From Lolium rigidum (lineage: Eukaryota; Streptophyta; Magnoliopsida; Poales; Poaceae), in NCBI RefSeq assembly GCF_022539505.1, contig NC_061513.1, positions 181,504,017 through 181,568,016 on the forward strand: a DNA stretch of 64,000 nucleotides, read 5' to 3'. Shown here piece by piece: positions 10,690 to 22,000 of this stretch. Under the pieces are notes generated by a model, which made no database searches, was not told the DNA's origin, and saw only the letters and a list, made by a program, of their open reading frames with translations. The first letter of the stretch is position 1, and each line of letters starts with the position of its first letter. The position numbers were made by a program, and so were the translations under genes.

Positions 10690-11996
10690 CCCTTCCTAGC
10701 TCTCCTCGAAGATTCAACTCCACAGCAGGCGGAAATTTTGGTGCAGGATCCCGCACCCTCTCCCTAACCTAACCCTCCCGCAGCCGCGCGGCGGCCCCCA
10801 GCTGCTCCCCCCTCCCCCTCCCTTGGGCGCCTCCCTCCCGCCGCCGCCACCTGAGGCACCGCCGGGCAAAGCCCTGAAGACATGGTGGCGGCGGCGGACT
10901 TCCTCGACCGCGACAGGCATGGGAGCGCGGTTTCGCGATGCTGGCGGCGACGATCCGCATCAGCCTGGTCGACGGTGGTGCCATGGAGCGGTGGCGACCA
11001 GATATCCCCGATGATCTGCGGCGGTGGTCCGGGTCCGACCTGGGCCCTGACGGGCTCGGGAGGGCTGCGGTCATCCTGCTGCGTCGACAACGACGCCGGA
11101 TTCATGCAGGTTTCTGGGCTGTTCCGAGGAATGAGGACACCATGGGCGGGTGCCCTGGGCATGGTGGTGGCAGCCTCCTCCTTCGCCGGAGGTGGTTGGC
11201 CGATTGGTCTCGAAGGCGAGTTGGGAAAGCGCGGATGCCGGTGAATACCGAGCCCCGACTCCGGTCACGGCGGGCGATGGCAGTGTTTCACGCGTCGTTA
11301 CCTTGTTGAAGGCATCGCCATCGAAGCCCGTGTTTTCCCACTCGCGCCGCTCCGGGGGAAACCCAAGATCCATGGATCGGATGATGGCGGCGCTACCACG
11401 TCGTTTCCCTCCCGAGTGCATCATTCATGGAGTTGTGCATGGCCAGAGAGGCCAATGGATGTTTTCGGTGGATGGAGGTGGATCTTGGTGGAGCGGTGTT
11501 CATCTACCACGTTGACGTCGATGATTCTCGGCGGCGTGGAGCTGCAGGGTATCGAAGACAGGCGTGGACTGCTCGACGCGTGTAGGATGGTGGAGCTGTC
11601 TGGCCTCATGGTGACATGGACGACAGATCTGGCAAGCTCAATGCGGTGATTCCTCTTGAAGATGGATGCGAGAAAGACGGCGGTAGCGATTTCTGCGGCG
11701 TGTGTATTGGCGTACGCTTAGGATCCACTTGACTGGTGGTGATTCTCACCCGCCAATGGGCGTGGAAAGGCATTCAATTTTTAGATGATGTGCGCTGGTG
11801 TATTGTCAGGGTAATTGCCCTGTTTATGGTCACCCCCTTCATCGCTCTTGTAGGTATAGCGAGTTGTCGCTGGAAAGGTGGCTTCGAGTTTGATCTTTGT
11901 ATCTTTCTTGTAAGGCTTTGCGAATAGTTTAATAAAGAAAAGCTGTGTGCATCCTTTGGATGCAGAGGCTGGGGCGATGCTCCCATTTCGAAAAAA
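10690..11996 (+). mobile_element. Non-coding retroposon-like unit with a LINE-type 3' tail
   Basis: A GC-rich body of about 1.1 kb is followed by a 3' end that closely resembles grass LINE 3' UTRs: 'ctttgcgaatagtttaata', then 'gtgtgcatcctttggatgc' and 'agaggctggggcgatgctcc', ending in an A-run at 11988-11996. Several frames are open for 60-130 codons, but they overlap on both strands and look like GC artefacts. No endonuclease or reverse transcriptase is present, so mobilisation would have been in trans. The 5' boundary is approximate and no target duplication was found. A truncated processed transcript is the alternative. Confidence 0.5.
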
Positions 11997-14159
11997 AATC
12001 TCCAACACATGGCCACAAAATTGGTTCACGTTTTTCCTCGTGCCCTCTTTGAACACGAGCTTCCATCTCTTGGTTGAATTCAAAATCTGAGCTAGGATTG
12101 ACCACTAAAGATAATGGCATTCCTAAATTTTCAAATACACTAGAGAGTGTGTGGGAACACAAATTAAATTTAGAACTGCATGTTTTAAATTACCTACCCA
12201 ACATTTGGTAATGGACATATAATCATAGATCCCATATTTGTCTTGTTCATTACAAAGGTTTATTTGTGGTTAGAACCATCCCAAACCTGTTGGACAGTTT
12301 TACCTTGTTCATTACGAAGAAAATAAAGGTCAAAAAATTAAACATCCAAAGGGGGAAGTACCACACCAAGTGTCTTCCTAAAATCTAACCTTCACACCAT
12401 TTTCCATTTATCTTTCATCCGTATTCAAATTGGACACTTTGGACAACCCACATAACACTTCGCAAGAATTGGGAGGTGTTAGTAGTTTCAGTACAAAAGA
12501 TATTGAGGGAATTTATGTCATACTTATCATCTACTAGTTTTCCATAGTTTGCCATCAAACTTTGAGTATCTTTTCACCAAGGATGCAAGCAGACAGAGGT
12601 TTACATTAACCAGATCACGAACACCCAAACCTCCATGCTCTTTATTTTTACACACTAGCTTCCAATTAGCTAAATGAAGTTTCCCATGTCCCTCAAAATC
12701 ATTCCAGAGGCAATTAGCCATCTAGGTGTTGATGAGATGAGGATCCCATTTAAGAAACTTAAAGAAAGATAGGAGGTAAACATATATACTAGCCAATCAG
12801 GTTTTATCAAGGTTAATCTAGCACGATAAAAAAGAAACTTGCCTCTCCAGCCAGCAATTATTTGAAGGATTTTATCTATTAGAGGTTGAACATCCTCTCT
12901 CCTAAGCTCATAATGTAAAGGAATTCCCATGTATTTAATGGGAATGAGCCAACATCACAACCCAAAATGTTAGCAAAATTAGCAAACTTCACTTTTCGAG
13001 TAGTTAATTCTCATATCAGATACTTTCTCAAAACAAGTAAGAACCCATTTAAGGTTTGTGGCTAGCTCAACATCTTCTGCAGATAAAAGGATGGTGTCAT
13101 GTACATATTGAGGACAAATGTCACCACCACGGAAGATATCAGAGCAAAGAGCTTTAATTAGGTTTGCATTAGAGGCTTTAACCAACATTCTAGTAAGCAC
13201 ATCAACTACAAGGTTGAAAAGGAGGGGAGAGAGGGGATCCCTTTGTTTCATACTTTTTCCAGTGAGTAAGAAATTGATATTTAAATTATTAAGTTTGATT
13301 CCAACAGAACCACCATGAGTTATAGATTTGATCCAATCTATAGTTTATGGCCCAAAACCTCTCTTTTTAAGCAGGTTTAAAATGAAGTCTAAATTGACCA
13401 TATTAGAAGCTTTTTCATAATCTAGTTTAAGAACAACCCCTTGATCTTTGGACTGAACCATGGAATGTAGAATTTTATGGGCAGTGACAAAACTTTATAA
13501 AATAAACCTGCCTTTAATGAAGGCTGATTGATTTATGGAGGTGATGATACCTATGATGAGCTAATCTGTTAGTTAGTACTTTTGTAATTTTTTTTGAAAG
13601 AATAGTTTAATGAACTAATAGGCATGGATTTTTTTCGTGCTACTATCCTGAGGCTCCTTTGGGATTAAGGACAAAACAACAAAATTAATCTTCTAAATAT
13701 CTAGTTTGCCATGTGAAAATCTATAAACATATACATCATGTCAGATTTGACAATATCCCAAAATGTTGATAAAAAGGAATGGCAGTACATCAGGACAAGG
13801 AACCCCATCTGATAGGAGTAAAAACAAATTTTTTGACATCCTCTGCAGTAAAGGGGGGCTCAAGCGTTTGGTTCTGTTCAGGTGTAATTTTCTCACTATG
13901 GGATAAAACCTCCTCATGTAAAGGGCAACTAGAAAGGTCTTCTTTCTCAAATAGATTCTTCTAAAAACCAATTGCTATTCATAACATGCCATTATCATCT
14001 GTTACAGGCCCATCAGGCCCATCTGTAGAATGTACCATCATTTCTCTCTCTCTCTGGTTGGCCACCGCATGAAAATAAGCAGTGTTCATATCACCTTCTT
14101 GTATATCTCTATATCTAGATCTTTGATTTGCTTTGACATCTTCCTTTAACCATAGGTTA
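11997..14159 (-). pseudogene. Old LINE ORF2, reverse-transcriptase half
   Basis: Minus-strand fragments show LINE order. HAVANQ near 14070 is the end of the endonuclease/RT linker. KQRDPLSPLLFNLVVDVLT near 13240 is the RT core, and YVHDTILL near 13100 is the YADD site with its catalytic Asp pair disrupted. Then come the thumb (MGIPLHYELRREDVQPLIDK near 12920) and GGLGVRDLVNVNLCLLASL near 12620. Many stops and frameshifts separate the pieces. At 14157-14159 the sequence is cut by the Harbinger element, and it resumes at 19010. It is much more decayed than the LINE at 1526-9076 and belongs to a different subfamily. Confidence 0.82.
14157..14159. repeat. Harbinger target duplication TTA, left
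   Basis: TTA just before the element start (gagaatgttc...). It matches TTA at 19010-19012 and is the 3-bp duplication typical of PIF/Harbinger. Confidence 0.7.
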
Positions 14160-14648
14160 GAGAATGTTCACTCGCCCCTCCCCAAAGTGCCAATACTTAC
14201 AAATGGGGGTGTCGGTGACAAAAAACGCGTCCAACCGTGCACCCAAATTTTGTTTTTACGTCGGCGCAGCCAATGTTATCATCCAGCGGCCCTAGGCCGA
14301 ACCGAACCAAATCCACGGGGGGGGGGGGCTAGCAGGGGTGTTAGATGGATGACATAACACCACGGGCTATCCTGTCGGCAAGACTAAAAGAAATCCCTCC
14401 CCATCTCGCCCTTCCCACCTCACGACGCCCTCCCGCGACGCAAATCAACACCGCAACCACCTCTTGCTCATGTTTGCCGGTAGTCTCTAGTAGGAATCAC
14501 CCCACCACCGCATATCCTATCCCACTACCCGCGCTACCGTGCCGCCCCATCCTGCTGACGTCCCTCCTGCCGTCAGCTCGCAGCCCCACACTTTGTTTCT
14601 ACTCTGCATCCACCTTGCGCGATAGGTGTTTGGTGGTTTGCAAAGGCG

Positions 14649-15372
14649 ATGGACTTCGAGGACGAGGAGGCGCTCGCCGCTCTGATGGACGAGGAAGTCC
14701 CTGTCGCCACCATGGCACGGGCCGTCGGGTACGAAGGACAACTAGCGATCCTTGTCACCCTCCTGGCCATGATCACCGATGAGGATAAGCTGAGGATAGG
14801 TGGTTCTGCACCAAGGAGCCTCAAGAGCAAGGCGATGTCATATTCCTCCGCCATTCCGGATGATCCGGAGCTCTTTTTGAAGAATTGTGAGAATTTGAGT
14901 GAGATCGACTACAAACTTAAGAGAGATGCCGTCAACTTGCTTGGTTTTGCATAATGCAGAAGTACACAGTCACCCTTCAGATGCTTGCATATGGAATGCT
15001 TGTATATACACAAGACGACTACCTGCGGATGGCCGAGTCCATAGCCATTGATTGCATGCACATGTTTTGTAATGCAATTGTCGCAGTATTTGGAAAGAAT
15101 TACCAACACACACCCAATGCAGAAGACACAACTAGGATCTTGGCACAAAACGCGGATAGGGGGTTTCCTGGGATGCTTGGAAGCATCAACTGTTTGGTGT
15201 GTTGCTTGAGGCAGTGGTAGATCAGGATCTCTGGATTTGACATGCTTTCTTTGTACAATTACATCAATGTGTTGCAGTGCTCAAATGTGTTCCAAAAGGA
15301 TGTTGAAGGGACTGATCCTCCGGTGCAGTTTGAGATCAATGGCCACCAATATGACAAGGGGTACACTAGTTG
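14649..15372 (+). pseudogene. Harbinger transposase, N-terminal and catalytic part
   Basis: The ATG at 14649 begins an acidic leader (MDFEDEEALAALMDEEV) followed by a GGSAP...LKSKA block, both usual at the start of grass Harbinger transposases. After a frame change at about 14953 come VTLQMLAYG, DDYLRMAESIAIDCM and then GFPGMLGSINC, where the first catalytic Asp of the DDE triad (GSID in the family) is replaced by Asn. The segment joining these is shorter than in the family, suggesting a deletion near 14860-14950. The reading reaches INVLQCSNVF and FEINGHQYDKGYT and is then cut by the LTR insertion at 15378. It is inactive. Confidence 0.8.
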
Positions 15373-15377
15373 ATGGC
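15373..15377. repeat. LTR-element target duplication ATGGC, left
   Basis: The 5 bases atggc directly precede the 5' LTR (tgatacgtct) and are repeated exactly at 18284-18288 after the 3' LTR. Confidence 0.9.
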
Positions 15378-17061
15378 TGATACGTCTCCGACGTATCGAT
15401 AATTTCTTATGTTCTATGCCATATTATTGATGATACCTACATGTTTTATGCACACTTTATGTCATATTCGTGCATTTTCTGGAACTAACCTATTAACAAG
15501 ATGCCGAAGTGCCGGTTCTCGTTTTCTCGCTGTTTTTTGGTTTCGAAATCCTAGTAACGAAATATTCTCGGAATCGGACGAAATCAAGACCCGGGTTCCT
15601 ATTTTCACCGGAAGCATCCGGAACACCCGAGAGCCGCCGGAGGGGGCCCTGTGGGCCCCGGATGATAGGGTGGCGCGGCTCGGGCCCTGGCCGCGCCAGC
15701 CTATGGTGCCGCCGCCTCTTCGACCCTCTGACGCTGCCCTTCCGCCTATTTAAAGCCTCCATCGAGAAAACCCTGATGCGAAAAACCACGATACGGAAAA
15801 CCTTCCAGAGCCGCCGCCATCGCGAAGCCAAGATCTGGGGGACAGGAGTCTCTGTTCCGGCACCCTGCCGGAGCGGGGAAGTGCCTCCGGAAGGCTTCTC
15901 CATCGACACTGCTGCCATCTCCACCGCCATCTTCATCACCGCTGCTGCTCCCATGAGGAGTGAGTAGTTCTCCATCGAGGCTCGGGGCTGTACCGGTAGC
16001 TATGTGGTTCATCTCTCTCCTATGTGCTTCAATACAATAATCTCATGAGATGTCTTACATGATTGAGATTCATATGATGATGCTTGTAATCTAGATGTCA
16101 CTATGCTAGTCAAGAGAGTTTTACTTATGTGATCTCCGGAGACTCCTTGTCCCACGTGTGTAAAGGTGACGAGTGTGTGCACCGTGTGGGTCTCTTAGGC
16201 TATATTTCACGAATACTTACTCACCGTTATGAATGGCGTAGTGAAGTGCTTATTTATATCTCTTTATGATTGCAATATGTTTTGTATCACAATTTATCTA
16301 TGTGCTACTCTAGTGATGTGTTATTAAAGTAGTTTTATTCCTCCCGCACGGTGTAATGGTGACGAGTGTGTGCATCCGTGTTAGTACTTGGCGTATGCTA
16401 TGATCACGATCTCTTGTAGATTGTGAAGTTAACTATTGCTATGATAGTATTGATATGATCTATTCCTCCTACGTGGCGTGAAGGTGACAGAGTGTGCATG
16501 CTATGTTAGTACTTGGTTTAGTCGTGTTGATCTTTCTTGCACTCTAAGGTTATTTAAATATGAACATTGAATTGTGGAGCTTGTTAACTCCGGCATTGAG
16601 GGTTCGTGTAATCCTACGCAATGTGTTCATCATCCAACAAGAGTGTAGAGTATGCATTTATCTATTCTGTTATGTGATCAATGTTGAGAGTGTCCACTAG
16701 TGAAAGTCTAATCCCTAGGCCTTGTTCCTAAATACTGCGTTACTACTGCTGCGTTACTACTGTTTGTTCACTGTCCTGGGCAAAGCACTTTTCTGGTGCC
16801 GTTGCTACTACTTATTCATACCACCTGTATTTCACTATCTCTTCGCCGAACTAGTGCACCTATTAGGTGTGTTGGGGACACAAGAGACTTCTTGCTTTGT
16901 GGTTGCGGGGTTGCATGAGAGGGATATCTTTGACCTCTTCCTCCCCGAGTTCGATAAACCTTGGGTAATCCACTTAAGGGAAACTTGCTCGCTGTTCTAC
17001 AAACCTCTCGCTCTTGGAGGCCCAACACTGTCTACAAGAATAGAAGCTCCCGTAGACATCA
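15378..17061 (+). repeat. 5' LTR of the non-autonomous element (1684 bp)
   Basis: It starts tgatacgtctccgacgtatc and ends gtagacatca. The segment 16601-17061 is repeated at 17803-18283 in the truncated 3' LTR. A 15-bp unit with core gcgttactactgc is present twice near 16735-16765 but three times in the 3' LTR (17945-17990), a small copy-number change that arose after insertion. Confidence 0.9.
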
Positions 17062-17070
17062 AGCACTTTT

Positions 17071-17089
17071 CCGGCGCCGTTGCCGGGAG
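17071..17089 (+). other. Primer-binding site, tRNA-Asp type
   Basis: The sequence ccggcgccgttgccgggag lies 9 bp after the 5' LTR. It differs slightly from tggcgccgttgccgggga, the complement of the plant tRNA-Asp 3' end used by many grass Ty3/gypsy elements. Confidence 0.75.
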
Positions 17090-17225
17090 GAAAGGTAAAA
17101 GGCACTCATACTCCGGTCTCGAGTAACAGATACTTTTCCGGCGCCATTGTGTTTGTGCTCGAAGCTATTTCCTTTAGATCCTGCAATTGCATCTTTTTGT
17201 TTCTTGTTTACACTAGTTTGGCATA

Positions 17226-17858
17226 ATGGACAACAATGAGCTTCTTATTCTATTTCCTGATTTAAAACATGGATTGTTTGATGCGAAAATTAAAAAACCT
17301 ATGAAATCTTATTTGCATGCTGGTAGTAATATTAGTATGAACGCTTTGAACACCATTGTTGATAATAATATAGAAAGTTCTAAGCTTGGGGAAGCTGGTT
17401 TTCATGATATTTTTAGTCCCCCAAGCATTGAGGAGAAAATTTTCTTTGATGATACTTTGCCTCCTATTTATGATGATTATAATGATAGTGGTCTTTTGGT
17501 GCCACCTATTATGGAGAGTAAACTTTGTTGTGATTATACTATGCCTCCTACACTTGATGAGAATAATAATGATAGCTACTTTGTTGAATTTGCTCCCACT
17601 ATTACTAATAAAATTGATTATGCTTATGTGGAGAGTAATAATTTTATGCATGAGACTCATGATAAGAATGCTTTATGTGATAGTTATATTGTTGAGTTTG
17701 CTCATGATGCTACTGAAAGTTATTATGAGAGAGGAAAATATGGTTGTAGAAATTTTCTTGTTACTAAAATGCCTCTCTATGTGCTGAAATTTTTAAACAA
17801 GTTCATTGAGGGTTCGTGTAATCCTACGCAATGTGTTCATCATCCAACAAGAGTGTAG
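17226..17858 (+). CDS. Acidic repeat protein of a non-autonomous LTR element, C-terminus lost
   Basis: An intact 210-codon ORF from ATG 17226, of which about 192 codons belong to the element. The last part reads into LTR sequence past the deletion junction (17802/17803) to TAG 17858. It is related along its length to the broken ORF at 26794-27605. After a leader with YLHAGSN and ISMNALNTI come repeated acidic units of the form FSPP..EEK...DDT.PPIYDDYND (residues about 65-120), then SYFVEFAP, and a conserved block around DKNALCDSYIVEF and ESYYERGKYGC. No gag zinc knuckle, protease or polymerase motif is visible and I recognise no family. It may be a gag substitute or an accessory protein; this is inference. 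Confidence 0.6.
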   Translation: MDNNELLILFPDLKHGLFDAKIKKPMKSYLHAGSNISMNALNTIVDNNIESSKLGEAGFHDIFSPPSIEEKIFFDDTLPPIYDDYNDSGLLVPPIMESKLCCDYTMPPTLDENNNDSYFVEFAPTITNKIDYAYVESNNFMHETHDKNALCDSYIVEFAHDATESYYERGKYGCRNFLVTKMPLYVLKFLNKFIEGSCNPTQCVHHPTRV

Positions 17859-18283
17859 AGTATGCATTTATCTATTCTGTTATGTGATCAATGTTGAGAG
17901 TGTCCACTAGTGAAAGTCTAATCCCTAGGCCTTGTTCCTAAATACTGCGTTACTACTGCTGCGTTACTACTGCTGCGTTACTACTGTTTGTTCACTGTCC
18001 TGGGCAAAGCACTTTTCTGGTGCCGTTGCTACTACTTATTCATACCACCTGTATTTCACTATCTCTTCGCCGAACTAGTGCACTTATTAGGTGTGTTGGG
18101 GACACAAGAGACTTCTTGCTTTGTGGTTGCAGGGTTGCATGAGAGGGATATCTTTGACCTCTTCCTCCCTGAGTTCGATAAACCTTGGGTAATCCACTTA
18201 AGGGAAACTTGCTGCTGTTCTACAAACCTCTACTCTTGGAGGCCCAACACTGTCTACAAGAATAGAAGCTCCCGTAGACATCA
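17803..18283 (+). repeat. Truncated 3' LTR
   Basis: Nearly identical to 16601-17061 except for one extra 15-bp unit and scattered substitutions. It ends gtagacatca, followed by the target duplication. The upstream ~1.2 kb of the LTR is missing. Confidence 0.9.
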
Positions 18284-18288
18284 ATGGC
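18284..18288. repeat. LTR-element target duplication ATGGC, right
   Basis: Exact match to 15373-15377. Transposase sequence resumes here. Confidence 0.9.
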
Positions 18289-18663
18289 GTCTATCCAAGA
18301 TGGTTAAAATATGTGAAGACACGCTCAAACCCTGTACTTGGAGGGAAAAAAGTTTGGTCTGCTTAGCAGCAAGAGGCTTGTAGGAAGGATGTAGAGCGGG
18401 TATTTGGTGTGCTGCAAGCTTGATTTTCCGTTGTCCGATACCCCGCTCTTACCTGGTCAAAAGATCAGATGTGGGAGGTCATGAGTTCATGTGTGTTATT
18501 GCACAACATGATCATTGAGAGAGGGCGGGAACTTCCAGCATTCAACACTGAACTGTATGAACGGGTGGGTCCTCTTGCAGATATTGATCATCAAGTGCCG
18601 CCTGCATTTTATGATTTTCTCGCCAAGCGTCAAGAAATTCGAGACACAAATACTCATCACTAA
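18289..18663 (+). pseudogene. Harbinger transposase, C-terminal part
   Basis: Continuation of the transposase begun at 14649. The frame is scrambled up to about 18380. Then the family's RKDVERVFGVLQA reads through, with a stop just after it, followed by VVRYPALTWSKDQMWEVMS, CVLLHNMIIERGRE and a Pro-rich tail, ending at TAA 18661-18663. This is the helical C-terminal region containing the last acidic catalytic position (DVERVFG). Confidence 0.82.
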
Positions 18664-19009
18664 TTGCAAGATGATCTAGTGGAGCATTTTTGCATGCACA
18701 AAGGAGAAGCCTAGTTTCTTTATCTCTTCTTTCTAATTCAAATTTGTTAAATTATTTGTGTGCTTTGTTGAACTTAAATTATTACTATGTTGAACTTATT
18801 CAAGCTTTGCGAAATTTGTAATAAATTATTGTAGTTCATTTGTTATTTTAAATTTAATATCATAAAAAGTGTATGGCGTCGGGTGTATATGGTGAACGGC
18901 TGGGCGCCGGCTGCCCCCAGTCGCGAGTATGCGCCGGCGCCCCCCCCCATACGGGCCAAAAAAATGGCTTTGCCGGACGCCGTATTGGGGTGGGGGGATG
19001 GATATGCTC

Positions 19010-19012
19010 TTA
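19010..19012. repeat. Harbinger target duplication TTA, right
   Basis: Matches 14157-14159. Confidence 0.7.
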
Positions 19013-22000
19013 TGCATCTCTCTATAAATTTGTTTTAACCTATTTTGCTCATCAATAGAGAGTTCTGTTTATTCGACTTTTATATCTAAATTATCATACT
19101 CTTCGATAAGGTATTTTTCAAGGTTCTAAATTCAGACTAGATGTTCTTTCTCCAACCATTAGACCATTTCCAAAATGTCCTAAGTTTTTTTTGCCAAATG
19201 TCAACTAAATTACCTCTAGAAACAAATCAATTCTAGTTTTCAATGGCAAGACCCTTAAAATCATATCTCATTAGACACCATTTTTCGAACCTATAAATGG
19301 CTGGCTTTGGAGCTAGATTCCCACATAAAGGGGGTAAGGTCACTTCCAAGTCCAGGAAGATCAGGCCAAAGGGAAAATTTGATCAAGGCCAACATTATAA
19401 AATCTCTACCAATGTTGGACATAATTAATTTTTACCCCAAGTAAACTTCCTATTACTAACCTTTACCTCAAGGAGACTCCGAATTTCAATCCAAGCACCG
19501 AATTTGTCACTCCATTTACGATCAGTTACACTATTATTTTGTCATTTTGGTATGTGACCATGGTGATTAATTATACAAAACTATGTAACTCAGAAATAAA
19601 AGATTCTTTCTTATCCTCATAAAGTGAGCCATATACCGTGATAATTCTAATAACAATGTCTTTTGCCTTCAGCCTAAGAATGATACTGATAGAGAAGATT
19701 TTGACATCCCATATATATCTACTTCTACCACAATGCCTTTAGTAGGTCCAATGGCAGGGATATAATTCCATTCAAATATGCTATTGCATACCAAAGATTT
19801 CAATTAGCTCTCACCTATCACCTCTTTTTTGGTTTCTTGAAAACCAACAATACTAGGATGATTTTTACTGAAAAGTTCCATGAGGGAGGTTTTTCTACCT
19901 AGGGTTTGAATGACACTTGGATACCAAAAATAGATATTCATGATAACCCAATTTTCATGGAGTGCTTTCTACGCCTACTCTTAGTAACTTTAGACAAACC
20001 TAAAGCATCGGGAAAATCCTCCTCAATAGGGGTAGAAACAAGAATCATTCGAGGTACATATTTCTAAAGAGGGCACAGAAACACCAATAGTTTTTGATAT
20101 GCTTTCTAATTTATGAGTAGATAGAACATCAAAAGATTTTTTTTAAAATATACCTTTTAGTTTTGAAGAAGCAGCGATGACTTTTTCCAGGGTCTTCTTC
20201 ATTGCCAATCCTTGAGCCACCTGCAACAATGTTTTACTTACATTGTTGATGAAGCGAGAACTCAGTCTAGTACCACACACAGGGACCATTTTTGAGTTGC
20301 AAACTTGATTAGTTTCTCAATAGTTTTAAGAGGGAAGGGGTGAGTGAAGTGAGCGAATTCAGTTTGGAAGGAGTAACTGTCAGGTTTGTGTAACAGAACT
20401 CCTCATTGGCAAGAGTTCCATTTCTTGAATAAGACCGACACAAGAATCATCCACAATCTTTTGACTGATCCACGAAAGTTCATTTTCCTTTTCAAAGTCC
20501 CCATCAATAGGACTCAACATACTAGGTCCAGGAGAGTGAGAATCCATCTTGTCCATGTACATGTGAGCTACTTCATGCACCTTAGCAGATAAAGGAGAAA
20601 TGCACAAGGTATTTTGTTTTGCAGCAGCAGAATTATCACCAGTTGCATTCCTGTTACCAGAATCTTCCTTGTCAGACTTTTTTTGTGTGTCATCAGTGTA
20701 CATGCTTCTATCTCCTTTACAATGAAGAGAGTCTACACTGTGATCACTATTATCCTTAGGTTGTGGAGGAGGGATGTCATCAACATTCTCATCTAGCTAA
20801 ACCACACTGGAAGGCCCTTCCACAACAAATTTGATCTGGAATAGCACACCCTCAATTTCTAAAATTCTGGTTGCAGGGATCCTACTATGATCTATGCACT
20901 TGATCTTGACCCTGAAAATTTAATAGAAGTTCTAAACATCCCACACCAATTCACAACAACCATAATACCAAAACCAGTAACAAACTTCATCAAAGCGGGC
21001 CATTTGCACAACTCCTGATTCAAACCCCTAATTTGAAGCCAGACTTCGTGATGTCAGCATAGTAGTCAGGAATGCCACATGAAACATGACCTTGAAAAAC
21101 ACCCTTCCTTAGGGAGCCCAAAACTAGGGTAGCCAACAATTTCATATACCTTGAGATGGGGAGGAAATTTAACAAGATAATTTCATTCATCGAACTGCCT
21201 AATCTGCCAGGGAAAATTGGTTCTGTAGATGGTAGCTAATCCTTGGTACAACTACTCCTTGGAGATTTCACCTTTGTCAATGTAAACCCGACCAATGTTC
21301 TTGGGAGCTAGGGTTGTGTTAACTGGGAAAGATAATTCAATGTGGTAAACCCCAATGCCAGAATTGTACTCCCAACAAATTTAACTAGTTTTTTCTTGAC
21401 TGGGAAAATATCCATTTCATGATCAAGAGAGATATAGATGAAAAAGTCTTTGGAAAAGAGCAGGCAACTTCGCGATATCTTGGCTCCTCACAATTATGAC
21501 ATATGACTTCAACATACTGCCCCACCTTATCAGTTGCACCATTACCAGATCCACTTGGAGCAGAGTTTGGCATACCTTCTAGAGATTTTTCAGAACATGT
21601 AGATCTCACCTCATCTTTCTCCTTAGCTTGATTCTTTTTTTTATTTTACTGCTTTGGCCAATATTGTTGGCAAGGGAGGAGGTTTCCACTGAATTGGGTA
21701 CTGATTTGGATAGATTTATTGGGGTGGTGTTTAACAAATTGTTGCTAGGGATGGAGTTGATAAGGAGGGAATCCAAACATATTCTTCCCATGGGGTGGCA
21801 AAATATGATTCGGTGGAGGCTACTGCATAGCTAGGTAACCAAAACCAAATGCATGAGGGGGCTATTGAGGCTGGTTTTGCTGCCAGTCAGCGCATGCACC
21901 ACCACACCCTTTGCCCAGACCATGAGCCTTCTCCGCCACATCACAACGAGCAAGGATATGCTCAAGGAGGGACCTTGGAAGAGAACTCCAGTGACCCCAA

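Larger units (their letters stand above)
15378..18283 (+). mobile_element. Non-autonomous Ty3/gypsy-type LTR retrotransposon with truncated 3' LTR
   Basis: It is bounded by TG...CA and a perfect 5-bp duplication (ATGGC). A full 5' LTR (15378-17061) is followed by a tRNA-Asp-type primer site and a single ORF (17226). The internal region then runs without a break into the last 481 bp of a 3' LTR (17803-18283). The rest of the 3' LTR and the 3' internal part are deleted, with the junction at 17802/17803. No protease, reverse transcriptase or integrase is present. It lies within the Harbinger transposase and is therefore younger than it. Confidence 0.92.
14160..19009 (+). mobile_element. PIF/Harbinger DNA transposon, split by an LTR element
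   Basis: The termini are imperfect inverted repeats: 'gagaatgttcactcgcccc' inwards on the left, and 'gagcatatccatcccccca' inwards on the right read on the minus strand. TTA flanks both ends. Inside is a decayed Harbinger transposase on the plus strand, interrupted at 15378-18283 by a non-autonomous LTR retrotransposon. Without that insertion the element is about 1.9 kb. It sits inside the old LINE: removing it joins the LINE endonuclease side (19013 on) to the RT side (14156 down) in a sensible reading. Confidence 0.82.

Noticed and set aside
10714..11515. Several 60-130 codon open frames on both strands
   Set aside because: They overlap each other on both strands, lack motifs and lie in a GC-rich non-coding retroposon-like unit.
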